From contig NZ_FOTI01000010.1 of assembly GCF_900114545.1 (NCBI RefSeq), positions 1 to 64,000 of the forward strand: a stretch of 64,000 nucleotides of DNA, read 5' to 3'. The position numbers were made by a program, and so were the translations under genes. A model generated the notes under the pieces. It was not told the DNA's origin. It did not search any database and worked only from the letters and a program-made list of their open reading frames with translations. Source of the DNA: Halanaerobium salsuginis (GTDB lineage Bacteria > Bacillota > Halanaerobiia > Halanaerobiales > Halanaerobiaceae). Of the stretch, positions 19,375-28,435 are shown one piece after another (position 1 is the first letter of the stretch; every line of letters begins with the position of its first letter).

Positions 19375-19680
19375 TTGTCCAGAAATTTAAAAGATAAATT
19401 TACTGAACAGTTATTTGAGGCAATTTTACTGCTGCAGAATAAAGCAGAGTGTTATGATTTTTTTCAGGACATTGCAACAATCGGTGAAATAAAGGCACTT
19501 GGTCAGCGCCTGGAAGTTGCCCGAATGTTAAAAGCTGGTTTTACTTATGATCATATTGTAGAAGAAACTGGAGTGAGCACAGCAACTATTAGTCGGGTTA
19601 AACGCTCACTTGAGTATGGTGAGGATGGTTATAATTTAATTTTAGCTCGTCTGGAGGCAGGAAATAACTTAACAGAATAA
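19375..19680 (+). CDS. YerC/TrpR-like transcriptional regulator
   Basis: A protein of about 101 residues belonging to the YerC/YecD group, related to TrpR. EIKALGQRLEVARMLKAG and the helix-turn-helix DHIVEETGVSTATISRVKRSL are the family core. The TTG at 19375 is chosen because GAGAGGTG lies seven bases upstream; earlier in-frame starts at 19339 (TTG) and 19366 (GTG) lack spacing or overlap the ribosome site. It follows guaA by 22 bp and is probably cotranscribed. Ligand and targets are unknown. Confidence 0.82.
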   Translation: MSRNLKDKFTEQLFEAILLLQNKAECYDFFQDIATIGEIKALGQRLEVARMLKAGFTYDHIVEETGVSTATISRVKRSLEYGEDGYNLILARLEAGNNLTE

Positions 19681-19725
19681 CTGCTTTAACTAGTCAGTTG
19701 TTATGAGACAAACAAGGGGGAAAAA

Positions 19726-20976
19726 ATGAATAAAAAAACTCTGCATATCTTATTGCTATTTTTATGTCTAATTATGCTTGCAACGCAAAGCTCATTAGCT
19801 GCTCTGGATGCTGAGGCAATTGGAATAGGAGCTGACTTTTCTACTTTAACTGGTGAATCTGCTTATTATTCAAATCCGGCTGGACTATCTCTGAGAGATA
19901 ATAATTTTACAATTAAAGCTAATTTTGGTTTTTCAATCTGGAATAATGTTTTCAAAAATGATGAATTTAGTGATGAAGATTTTACAGCTAAACTATCAGA
20001 TGAGGATTTGCTCGTTGGAGGAATGGCTGCTGCTGGAACTCAAATTTTTTATAAAAACTTTACAATTGGTATTAATGCTCGTGGTGAAGGGATACTAACT
20101 GCTGATAGTGATGCAGCTGGTATTATTGCTGGTGATGAACCAGAAATTGAATTTGAGTCTGGAACTGATAGTGCATCAGTTACTGCTGATCTTGGCCAGA
20201 CAGCAGGTGGTGCAGTAAACTTAACTGATCTTTCGTTAAGCTATGCTAGAGAAATTGGCACAGCTATGACAGCTAAATCTGAATTAGTAGAAGCTTTGTA
20301 TTTTGGTGCAACTTATCATTATTTGGAGGGGGATATTTATAGTTATTCTGGTGGAGGTAATATTACTGCAACTCTCTTGCCAGATGGTACCGTAACTTAT
20401 AGTTCAACCAGTTCACCAGAATTTTACGCTGATCGTAATGATTCAGAAGCAACTGGGAATGCTTTTGATTTAGGATTACTTTTTAAGCTGAGAAATAATT
20501 ATAGTCTTGCCTTTAGTGTTATGAATATCGGAAAATTAACAGCTGATGATTATTATCGAGACGGAGTTCGCTATACTATAGTTAGTTCTAGTACTAAACT
20601 AGAAGAAGAAGATTTTGAGGGAACTGTGATTGAAGATGAGCTTGAGTATGATCTGCCGCGTATAGTAAGGTTAGGTCTTAAACTAGATTATAGCCCCAAT
20701 ACAGTATTTTATGCTGATTATGAAAGAATTAACTATGATGGTGGTCAGGATGAAAATATTTATTCACTGGGCAGTCAGTTTAGAAAAACTAAACTGATTC
20801 CTCTACGGCTGGGAATTAATTATTCAACTTTGCGGGAAAGTGTTGAATTGGCAGCTGGTTTGGGAATTAATATTAATAATAGTTTCAAGATTGATTTTGG
20901 TATAGCTGATTTATTAGCCTTAACTGATAATGCTAAAGGAGTTAAGTTTGGTCTTGCTACTACCATTAAATTCTAA
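19726..20976 (+). CDS. Predicted outer-membrane beta-barrel protein (TraF/PorV-like)
   Basis: The 416-residue protein starts with a Sec signal peptide (KK, hydrophobic 6-19, likely cleavage after SLA at about 25). The mature part opens with LDAEAIGIGADFSTLTGESAYYSNPAGLS, the N-terminal pattern of conjugal-transfer TraF-like and FadL/PorV-type barrels. The rest alternates polar and hydrophobic residues with many Tyr/Asn and ends in a phenylalanine (KFGLATTIKF), as in outer-membrane beta-signals. It suggests a diderm envelope. Function is not known; a porin or assembly role would be a guess. GGGGGA precedes the ATG. It is monocistronic or follows the yerC-like gene by 45 bp. Confidence 0.72.
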   Translation: MNKKTLHILLLFLCLIMLATQSSLAALDAEAIGIGADFSTLTGESAYYSNPAGLSLRDNNFTIKANFGFSIWNNVFKNDEFSDEDFTAKLSDEDLLVGGMAAAGTQIFYKNFTIGINARGEGILTADSDAAGIIAGDEPEIEFESGTDSASVTADLGQTAGGAVNLTDLSLSYAREIGTAMTAKSELVEALYFGATYHYLEGDIYSYSGGGNITATLLPDGTVTYSSTSSPEFYADRNDSEATGNAFDLGLLFKLRNNYSLAFSVMNIGKLTADDYYRDGVRYTIVSSSTKLEEEDFEGTVIEDELEYDLPRIVRLGLKLDYSPNTVFYADYERINYDGGQDENIYSLGSQFRKTKLIPLRLGINYSTLRESVELAAGLGININNSFKIDFGIADLLALTDNAKGVKFGLATTIKF

Positions 20977-21000
20977 AAATTATAGCTGAATTAATGAATA

Positions 21001-21041
21001 AAAAGGCTGGTGCTATTTTAAATAAGCACCAGCCTTTTTAG
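21001..21041 (+). terminator. Terminator after the beta-barrel gene
   Basis: AAAAGGCTGGTGCT and AGCACCAGCCTTTTT form a strong hairpin with a T-run. Confidence 0.94.
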
Positions 21042-21207
21042 TTTACCCTAGTTAAATATAAAAAATTTTTGCTTGAAAAATCTATAATTTTAATTAAAAA
21101 AAGTAAAATAAAAAAAGGATTTTGGCTTATTGTCCAGAAATATACATATTGGTTTGCCTAAAAAATATTATTTTAGACAGTATTAAAACCTGGAGGTTTA
21201 AAAATTA

Positions 21208-22602
21208 ATGAGTAAAAAAGATTATGATGTGATTGTTATTGGTGCCGGTCCAACTGGAATATTTACTGCCCTGGAATTAATTAAACAAAAAAGTGGGCTG
21301 GATATTTTAATTTTGGAGAAAGGGACAGATCTTAAGCGTAGAGTTTGTCCAATGAAAGAAAATCCTGGCACCAACTGTGTTAACTGCCCTAGTTGTGCAA
21401 TAGTTTCCGGATGGGGTGGAGCAGGTGCCTATAGTGATGGTAAATTATCACTTTCACCGGATATTGGTGGTAATCTTGAAAATTATATAGGTAGACAGGC
21501 TTTAATTGAAAATATTAGTTACGCCGATGAGATTTATTTAGAATTTGGTGCTCCTGATAGGATTTTTGGAGTTACTGATGATAAAAAGAATGAATTTCGT
21601 AAAAAGGCTGTTAAAGCAGAACTTAAATTTATTCCCGCTAGTTTACGTCATTTGGGGACAGGGTATAGTCAGGTAGTTCTGCAGAATATGCAGGATTATT
21701 TAGTTGAAAATGGGGTTGAAATTAGATTTGGAGTCAATGTTAAAAAATTATTAATTGAATCTGATCAAATAAAAGCAGTTGAAACTGCTGCTGGTGAAAA
21801 AATAACAGCTGATTATGTAATGGCAGCAGCTGGTCGTGAAAATGCTGAATGGCTGACTAAAGAAGCTCAAAATTTAACTATAGAAACTGCTATTAATCCA
21901 GTTGATATTGGAGTTAGGGTTGAATGCCCAGCTGCTGTTACTGAATATATGACAGACAATCTTTATGAATCAAAACTTATTTATCATACCCCTACCTTTG
22001 ATGATAAAGTTAGAACTTTTTGTATGTCTCCTTATGGAGAAGTAGTTAGTGAAAATAACCAGGGGCTGGTTACTGTTAATGGACATAGTCATTCTGATTT
22101 TAAAACTCATAATACAAATTTTGCTTTATTGGTAAGTAAAACATTTACTGAGCCTTTTCATGAGCCTATAACTTATGGTAAAGATATTGCAAAACTGGCT
22201 AACTTACTAGCTGGAGGTGTACTGGTTCAGCGTTTAGGTGATCTGCTGGCTGGGAGAAGAACTACTAAAGCAAGATTGGAAAGATCAGTAACTGAGCCTA
22301 CTTTAAAAGGAGCTACTCCAGGTGATTTATCTTTAGTTTTACCGCACCGACACTTAACTGGAATTATTGAAATGTTAAAAGCGCTCGATAAAATTACTCC
22401 TGGTATTTATGGTAGAGATACTCTTTTATATGGGGTAGAAGTTAAATTTTATTCATCACGTCTGGCAGTTAAAGATAATTTGGAAACTAAAATAGAGAAT
22501 TTATTTATGGGTGGAGATGGAGCTGGTATTACAAGAGGGTTAATGCAGGCTTCTGTTTCTGGTCTGGTAATTGCTCGTTCTATTATGGAAAAAATAAATT
22601 AA
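21208..22602 (+). CDS. FAD-dependent dehydrogenase, COG2509 type
   Basis: The N-terminal dinucleotide fold (DVIVIGAGPTGIFTALEL) and the C-terminal FAD motif (NLFMGGDGAGITRGLMQASVSG) mark an uncharacterised flavoprotein family found in many anaerobes. A cysteine group, C47, C57, C60 and C63, precedes the GWGGAGAYSDGKLSLS motif and might bind a metal or Fe-S cluster. This is seen in the sequence but not proven. Length is 464. The ATG follows CTGGAGG. It stands alone between two terminators. Substrate and partner are unknown. Confidence 0.83.
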   Translation: MSKKDYDVIVIGAGPTGIFTALELIKQKSGLDILILEKGTDLKRRVCPMKENPGTNCVNCPSCAIVSGWGGAGAYSDGKLSLSPDIGGNLENYIGRQALIENISYADEIYLEFGAPDRIFGVTDDKKNEFRKKAVKAELKFIPASLRHLGTGYSQVVLQNMQDYLVENGVEIRFGVNVKKLLIESDQIKAVETAAGEKITADYVMAAAGRENAEWLTKEAQNLTIETAINPVDIGVRVECPAAVTEYMTDNLYESKLIYHTPTFDDKVRTFCMSPYGEVVSENNQGLVTVNGHSHSDFKTHNTNFALLVSKTFTEPFHEPITYGKDIAKLANLLAGGVLVQRLGDLLAGRRTTKARLERSVTEPTLKGATPGDLSLVLPHRHLTGIIEMLKALDKITPGIYGRDTLLYGVEVKFYSSRLAVKDNLETKIENLFMGGDGAGITRGLMQASVSGLVIARSIMEKIN

Positions 22603-22620
22603 ACAGTAATTTTTATTAAA

Positions 22621-22656
22621 GAAAAAGCCGGCCAGGTTAACTGGGCGGCTTTTTCA
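22621..22656 (+). terminator. Terminator after the COG2509 gene
   Basis: GCCGGCCAG and CTGGGCGGC pair with one mismatch around GTTAA, flanked by A and T runs, so it could work in both directions. Confidence 0.85.
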
Positions 22657-22696
22657 TTATTATGCATAGGAGAGTAAAGCTGTAAATAATAAAAAA

Positions 22697-22773
<77 letters not shown>

Positions 22774-22981
22774 TCAAATCAATCAACTAAAAAATATTAT
22801 AACATAATTGCTAAAATCAGTAAAGAACTTTCTTAATGATCAACTTTAAATACTTTAATTTTAATAAATTGAATTAATTATCTGTGATTTGTAAAATTAT
22901 AACTTGATATTTATTATCAATAAAGATACACTATAATTAGTTGATTAAGATAGTTAACATTTTAAATAGGAGGCGCTGCAA

Positions 22982-23443
22982 ATGAAATTTGAACAAGGCG
23001 AAAAAATTCCTGAATTTAAATTAAAAGATCATACTGGAAATGAAGTTAGTTTATCTGATTTTACAGGTAAAAATGTTTTGCTATCGTTTCATCCTTTGGC
23101 CTGGACAAGTGTCTGCCGAAAACAAATGCAGTCATTAGAGGATAATTATGCTGATTTCACAGCAAATAATACAGTTCCATTGGGACTTAGTATTGATCCA
23201 GTACCAAGTAAAAAGGCCTGGGCAGAAAAACTTGAATTTGAAAATCTAAAAATGCTTTCTGATTTCTGGCCCCATGGTGAATTTGCTGAAAAACTGGGTA
23301 TATTTATCGAAAAAAGTGGAACTTCAGGTCGAGTTAATATATTGATTAATGACCAGGGAGAAATTCTCTGGAGTAAAGAATATGAGTTAGGAGAACTCCC
23401 TGATATAGAAGAAGTTTTAGAGCAGGTAAAGGATAATAGTTAA
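22982..23443 (+). CDS. Peroxiredoxin (1-Cys, AhpC/TSA family)
   Basis: A 153-residue thioredoxin-fold protein with the peroxidatic motif P38-x3-T42-x2-C45 (HPLAWTSVC). C45 is the only cysteine, so it must rely on an external thiol or partner to be recycled. It would reduce hydrogen peroxide or organic peroxides, useful in an anaerobe exposed to air. The start follows AGGAGGCGC. It stands alone with its own terminator. It may also be called a redoxin-domain protein of bacterioferritin-comigratory type. Confidence 0.88.
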   Translation: MKFEQGEKIPEFKLKDHTGNEVSLSDFTGKNVLLSFHPLAWTSVCRKQMQSLEDNYADFTANNTVPLGLSIDPVPSKKAWAEKLEFENLKMLSDFWPHGEFAEKLGIFIEKSGTSGRVNILINDQGEILWSKEYELGELPDIEEVLEQVKDNS

Positions 23444-23555
23444 AATTTAATAAATTTGAGTTTCCCTAAAATGCTATTTAGTTTAAACTTAAAGTAAAAA
23501 GTTCACAACTTATTTCATAAGATTAAACTTAATAGAATGTGATGTTTTAAATAAG

Positions 23556-23603
23556 AGCAAGCAAATTCCCTGTTTAAATAAATAGGGTTTTTTGCTTGCT
23601 TTT
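23556..23603 (+). terminator. Terminator after the peroxiredoxin gene
   Basis: AGCAAGCAAATTCCCT pairs with AGGGTTTTTTGCTTGCT across an AT loop, ending in TTTT. It is about 110 bp after the stop. Confidence 0.85.
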
Positions 23604-23726
23604 AATAGTTTATGATATAATTCATTTAAACATATTTTAAATTTAATTTATTTTTACTCTAGTTAATAAATTATTCAGATAGATGTACTAAGGCTAGAAT
23701 TAAAAGCAGTTTAAGGGGGTCAGCTA

Positions 23727-24206
23727 ATGGATATATTTTTAATAATTTTGGTTTTGATTTTGTTTAGTTTAGAAATTATTGCTATTTTTTTACCGGTTTT
23801 ACCAGAAGGAGTTTTTTTCTGGTTGGCAATTATTCTTTATAAATTTATAAAAGTTGATTTAAGCTATTCGATTTATTTCTGGATTGCAGCTATTATAGTG
23901 ACTATTTTATTATTTTTAGCAGATTATCTTGCTGGAGCCTATTTTATAAAAAAAAGAGGTGGTAGTAATAAAACTATTTTAGCAGCAGGAATTGGAATAA
24001 TTTTAGGTGCTTTATTTTTAGGACCATTGGGTTTTATTATTGGACCATTTTTAACAATTTTTATTTTAGAATTTTATTTGAGCAGGAATAAAAATAAGTC
24101 ATTTCAAATTGCTTTAAGCAGTATATTTGCTTTAATAACAGGGACAACAGCTAAACTAATTTTAGAACTATTTTTAATGATCTGGTTTTTATTTATAATA
24201 TTTTAG
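23727..24206 (+). CDS. DUF456 membrane protein
   Basis: This 159-residue, very hydrophobic protein has about five predicted membrane helices. The family traits are an early FLPVLPEG segment, the DYLAGAYFIKKRGGSN turn, and the glycine-rich GIGIILGALFLGPLGFIIGPFL helix. No biochemical function is established for DUF456. It has an AAGGGGG site and lies only 21 bp before the helicase-like gene, so it heads the DNA-repair-rich transcription unit. A link to DNA repair is not implied by its sequence. Confidence 0.8.
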   Translation: MDIFLIILVLILFSLEIIAIFLPVLPEGVFFWLAIILYKFIKVDLSYSIYFWIAAIIVTILLFLADYLAGAYFIKKRGGSNKTILAAGIGIILGALFLGPLGFIIGPFLTIFILEFYLSRNKNKSFQIALSSIFALITGTTAKLILELFLMIWFLFIIF

Positions 24207-24227
24207 GTAGAGCAGGGAGGCCAGCAG

Positions 24228-26207
24228 ATGTATACAATATATCAAGGAAATACTGGGAGTGGAAAGACTACCAGGATTAAGAAAAAATATCAGCAACTAG
24301 CAGCAGAAGTTGGCAGTGAAAAAATCCTGCTTTTTTTGAATAGTGCCCGAGCAGTTAGTAAATTTAGAGAAGATTTAGCTTTAAATCGGAGTGGTAATTT
24401 ATCAATATTTACTTATTTTGGTTTTATAAATCAGGAATTAAATCGTAATTGGCCGGCAGTTGAAAAAAAATATAGTGGTCAGCAGCAGACAATTGAGCCT
24501 ACTTTTATGAATATTGAAACTTCTCATTTTTTAATGAGTAATTATGTTGATCGGTATCGTAAAGCCAAATCTTATTTTCTTAACATTAAAGCTAGGCCAG
24601 TTCAAATTGCTGTTCAGCTGATTGATAATTTGAATCTTGCTGCTTTTAATTTGCTTGACTTAGAAGAACTAAAAACAAGGCTATTTAGCTGGTGTGGTGA
24701 TGATGAAGAACGCCAGGAATATGCTCAACAGTCCCTGGATATTATGCTGACTTTTCGTAAATTTTGTCTTAAGTATAGATTACTTGATTATTCAGCGGCA
24801 GTTACTATGTTTAATGATAATTTATTATTTGATAGCAAATATCAGAATCTGCTTAAAAATAAATATCAGTATTTATTAATTGATGACTTAGAAAAACTTA
24901 TTCCAGCTGGTCAAAAATTGGCAATTCAATTATTAAAAGTTGGTCTGGAAGGCTATTTTGCCTTTAATCAAAATGGAGGTTTTAATCGTTTTTTTGGGGG
25001 AGATCCGGCTGCAGCTAAACAGAACTTTTTTCCTGGGGCAGCTGAAATAATTGAACTTAAAAACAATTATACATCCAGTTCACTTAATAGTGAACTAGCT
25101 GTTGATATTAAAAAAGTTATCAAAAATAGAAAAGCAAATTTTATTACTTCTAAACTATTTATAGCTGAAATTGATAGTGAACTGAGAGGAGAAATGTTAA
25201 TTAAGGTTGCTCAACAAGTAGTTGCTTTACTTAAAAAGGGAGTAAAATCTGATCAGATAGCTATTGTTTCTCCTCAAATAGATAAAGTATTAAGCTTTAG
25301 TCTGGAAAAGATATTAACGAAAAATGGATATCAGTTAAGTAATTTTAATCGTTCTAAACGCTTAATTGATATTCCTTTTGCACGAGCTTTGTTAATTCTT
25401 TATCTTTTCTATGTCGATAAAACAGCAGCAATTGGAGTTTCTTCACTGCAGCAGGGATTATCCTTATTATTAGATTTAGATCCATTAAGATCTTATCTCT
25501 TGGCTCGAGAAATTGCAGCTTCTGGAATGAGACTAATTGATTTAGAGCAGGCTAATTTAAGAACAAAAATTGGGTTTGCTGCTTCTGAAAAGTATGATTA
25601 TTTGAAAGATTGGTTGCTAGAAAAGAAAACAGAAGAGCTTGCAATTCAGATTTTTTTTCAGGCAGTTTTTAGTGAAGTTTTAGCTCCTCTTACTCCTTCC
25701 CAAGAAGATATTTTTGCCTGTCGCCAGATGATAGAATCAGTAGCCAGATTTCAGCAAACTGTAGAAAATTTTCATGTTTCAGATCAAGATTTAAGTGAGC
25801 GTTATTTAAATATGATTTATGAAGGTACTTTAGCAGCAGAAACTATTTTTAAAGGTCAGACTAAAGAGCCAGGTGTAATTTTAGCTTCTCCTTATAAATT
25901 TCTTTTTTCACCAGAACTTAAAGGAATAGAATATTTATTTATACTTGATATTTCTAGTTCTGACTGGCTGCAGAGCATTGCTAAAGAATTAGTTAATCCA
26001 TATATTTATACGGAACAGTGGCAGCAAAATCAAGCCTGGCATGATCAATTAGATCAAGAAATTAGGCTTAATCAATTGAGTGATTTTTTAATTAGTTTAA
26101 TTTACAAGGTTAAAAGTGGTATTTATTTAGCAGATAGTTTTTTTAATAGCAGTGGAAGAGAACAGGAAGGCCCTCTTTACCGCTGGTTAAATGTTAGGAG
26201 AGATTAA
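24228..26207 (+). CDS. UvrD/AddB-like ATPase subunit with degenerate helicase motifs
   Basis: The 659-residue protein has an intact Walker A (GNTGSGKT, 7-14), a Walker B-like LLIDD (216-220), a motif III remnant around NGGFNRFFGGD (249-259) and a motif IV-like LKNNYTSS (277-284). Recognisable motifs V and VI of superfamily 1 helicases are missing in the C-terminal half, and no nuclease motif or cysteine cluster is present. AddB has a comparable pattern of working P-loop and degenerate motor, but carries a C-terminal Fe-S nuclease. Here such a nuclease is encoded two genes downstream. The gap to the next gene is 2 bp. I infer a subunit of a DNA end-processing complex; this is not a described name. 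Confidence 0.6.
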   Translation: MYTIYQGNTGSGKTTRIKKKYQQLAAEVGSEKILLFLNSARAVSKFREDLALNRSGNLSIFTYFGFINQELNRNWPAVEKKYSGQQQTIEPTFMNIETSHFLMSNYVDRYRKAKSYFLNIKARPVQIAVQLIDNLNLAAFNLLDLEELKTRLFSWCGDDEERQEYAQQSLDIMLTFRKFCLKYRLLDYSAAVTMFNDNLLFDSKYQNLLKNKYQYLLIDDLEKLIPAGQKLAIQLLKVGLEGYFAFNQNGGFNRFFGGDPAAAKQNFFPGAAEIIELKNNYTSSSLNSELAVDIKKVIKNRKANFITSKLFIAEIDSELRGEMLIKVAQQVVALLKKGVKSDQIAIVSPQIDKVLSFSLEKILTKNGYQLSNFNRSKRLIDIPFARALLILYLFYVDKTAAIGVSSLQQGLSLLLDLDPLRSYLLAREIAASGMRLIDLEQANLRTKIGFAASEKYDYLKDWLLEKKTEELAIQIFFQAVFSEVLAPLTPSQEDIFACRQMIESVARFQQTVENFHVSDQDLSERYLNMIYEGTLAAETIFKGQTKEPGVILASPYKFLFSPELKGIEYLFILDISSSDWLQSIAKELVNPYIYTEQWQQNQAWHDQLDQEIRLNQLSDFLISLIYKVKSGIYLADSFFNSSGREQEGPLYRWLNVRRD

Positions 26208-26209
26208 AA

Positions 26210-28435
26210 ATGGATTTTAGACCAAGACCTGGGCAAAAAGAAGTGCTTGCTTATCGGGGTGGGCAGCTTGCCGTGCCAGCTGTTCCTGGAGCAGGAAAGA
26301 CAACTGTGCTGGCAAAATTAGCAGCCGACTTAATTATAGAACAATTAAATCCTGATCAAAAAATATTAATTGTAACTTATATGAATTCTGCTGTAGCTAA
26401 CTTTAGAAAAAGAATTGGTGATTTTTTAGCTGAGCAGGGTTTACCCCGTAGTAGAGGCTATAGTGTCAAAACACTTCATTCATTAGCCCTTGGTATAATT
26501 AAAGAAAAGCCTGCTGCTAGATTAATTAATCAAGAGTTTGAATTAATAGATAGCAGTCGCCGCTATTATTGGATTAGAGATTTATGCAGGCAGTGGTCAG
26601 CTGCTAATCGTGACCGTTTAGTTAATTACTTTAATTTGGAAAAAAACAACTATCAATTTGATAAATATTTTAAACGATGGCAAGAAGATGATTTTCCTTC
26701 CTATGTAGCAGCAATGATTGCTTATTTTAAACTTAATTTACTACAGGGAGAAGAATTAAAAAATATGGTTAAATATTCAAATTTACGTTCCCATAATATT
26801 TTAGGGCCAGCTGCAGAAATTTTTGCTGAATATGAAGCTAGAATGAATCAATCTGGTCTGCTTGATTTTGAAGATCTTGTTCAGCATAGCTTGAAATTAC
26901 TTAAAGAAGACGCGGAATTTGCCAGTAGGATTGCCGATCAATATACTTATATTTTTGAAGATGAAGCTCAGGATTCTAACCAAGCTCAAGAAGAAATGCT
27001 CTATATATTATCGGGACAGGATAATAATTTGGTTAGAGTTGGTGATAGTAATCAGGCTATTACAGGTACTTTTACTTTATCTGATCCTCAAATTTTTCGT
27101 TCCTATTGTCAGCAAAAGTCTGTTGAAGTAGAAACAATGGCTATTTCAAGTCGGAGCAGTCAGGATATTATTGACTTAGCAAATTATTTAGTTGATTGGA
27201 GTCAGCAAGAATTTGGTGATCGTGGCATAGAGCCGCTAGAAAAAAAACATATTAAAGCTACGCCAGCTTCTGATCCAATTTCTAATCCTGAACCAGTGGG
27301 TTATCGAATTGGTAGTCAGCTTTTTGATGATTGGCCAGCAGAAAAAAAATTCCTGGCAGCTCAGGCAGTGAGAAAAGCTCGTGAAAATAATCAACAGACA
27401 ACAGCTGTTTTAATGCCGACTGGTCGTGAATTAGAAGAGATAGCAGCTGAAATCACGAAATTAGGTGGTGAATATCAACTTGCAGGGAGCAGTTCTAGAG
27501 ATAGTTTTTTAACGGAATTAGAAATTATTTTAAAATTTTTAACTGAACCAACTGCTGAAAATAACTTTCGACTTTTATTTAACGAAATTTTTACCGATCA
27601 GACTGAAAATAGTGATTTAGAAGAACTTCTGGATAAAGTGCTGAATGAAAAGTCATTGCAGAATTTAATTTATCCTCTAGCAGGTTTAAATAGTGATAGT
27701 TTCGATTTAGAAATCAGAAAGTTTGCTAGTTTTAATTATTTTTTAAACAGCTTAAAGAAAATTCAGGGCTGGTTGGAAGCTGGTTTAGAATTGCCACCCG
27801 ATGAGCTGGTTTTATTTTTAGCAGAAAGAGTTGAGTTAAGTGGTAAAAAATTAGCTTTAGCTCAAAACTTGGCACTTGAGTTTGGTCGGCTTTTACAGCA
27901 GAATCCAGCCTGGCAGCTCGATCAATTAACAGCAGAAATGCCGGCAATTAGAGATCGTTTACGTCAATTTGCAGAAACTTTAACTGAAATGGAAGGCTTT
28001 GAAGAATCACCTGATTTAGTTAGTCTTTCTACACTACATAAAGCAAAAGGAATGGAGTGGGATACTGTTTTTATTGGAGGTATTACTTCAAGTCAATTTC
28101 AATATGATGATGACGATTATTTTATGGGAGAAAAATTTTATTTAACTCCTGAAGTTAGAAATCCTGAAGCTGCCGCCCGGGCTGAATTAGATTATTTGCT
28201 GCATGAAAAAAAAGCAGTTGATCCAGACCGTAAAGCTCGTCAGGAACTAATTGCCGAAAGAATTAGATTGTTATATGTAGGAATAACCAGGGCACGCGAA
28301 AACTTATTTTTAAGCGCTCATGCCAAAAAAAATGGTTGGGATAAGGATCCCGCCTATGTATTTATAGCTTTAAGTAATTTTATTGAAAGCGCAGCGGCTG
28401 CAAAAGCCAGCTTGAGCTCAGAGGAGGCTAATTAA
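26210..28435 (+). CDS. UvrD/AddA-like superfamily 1 DNA helicase
   Basis: This 741-residue protein has a full SF1A set: motif I VPGAGKTT (25-32), Ia VTYMNSAVANF, motif II FEDEAQD (249-255, the DEXQD variant), motif III VGDSNQAI (277-284), motif V STLHKAKGMEW (607-617) and motif VI RIRLLYVGITRARENLFLS (684-702). Motif IV reads SSRSS, not the usual NYRS. It is clearly different from the PcrA at 40652. No nuclease domain is fused. Position between the degenerate ATPase and a Fe-S nuclease (0-2 bp gaps) suggests it is the motor of a multi-subunit end-resection enzyme. A stand-alone repair helicase is the alternative. Confidence 0.8.
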   Translation: MDFRPRPGQKEVLAYRGGQLAVPAVPGAGKTTVLAKLAADLIIEQLNPDQKILIVTYMNSAVANFRKRIGDFLAEQGLPRSRGYSVKTLHSLALGIIKEKPAARLINQEFELIDSSRRYYWIRDLCRQWSAANRDRLVNYFNLEKNNYQFDKYFKRWQEDDFPSYVAAMIAYFKLNLLQGEELKNMVKYSNLRSHNILGPAAEIFAEYEARMNQSGLLDFEDLVQHSLKLLKEDAEFASRIADQYTYIFEDEAQDSNQAQEEMLYILSGQDNNLVRVGDSNQAITGTFTLSDPQIFRSYCQQKSVEVETMAISSRSSQDIIDLANYLVDWSQQEFGDRGIEPLEKKHIKATPASDPISNPEPVGYRIGSQLFDDWPAEKKFLAAQAVRKARENNQQTTAVLMPTGRELEEIAAEITKLGGEYQLAGSSSRDSFLTELEIILKFLTEPTAENNFRLLFNEIFTDQTENSDLEELLDKVLNEKSLQNLIYPLAGLNSDSFDLEIRKFASFNYFLNSLKKIQGWLEAGLELPPDELVLFLAERVELSGKKLALAQNLALEFGRLLQQNPAWQLDQLTAEMPAIRDRLRQFAETLTEMEGFEESPDLVSLSTLHKAKGMEWDTVFIGGITSSQFQYDDDDYFMGEKFYLTPEVRNPEAAARAELDYLLHEKKAVDPDRKARQELIAERIRLLYVGITRARENLFLSAHAKKNGWDKDPAYVFIALSNFIESAAAAKASLSSEEAN

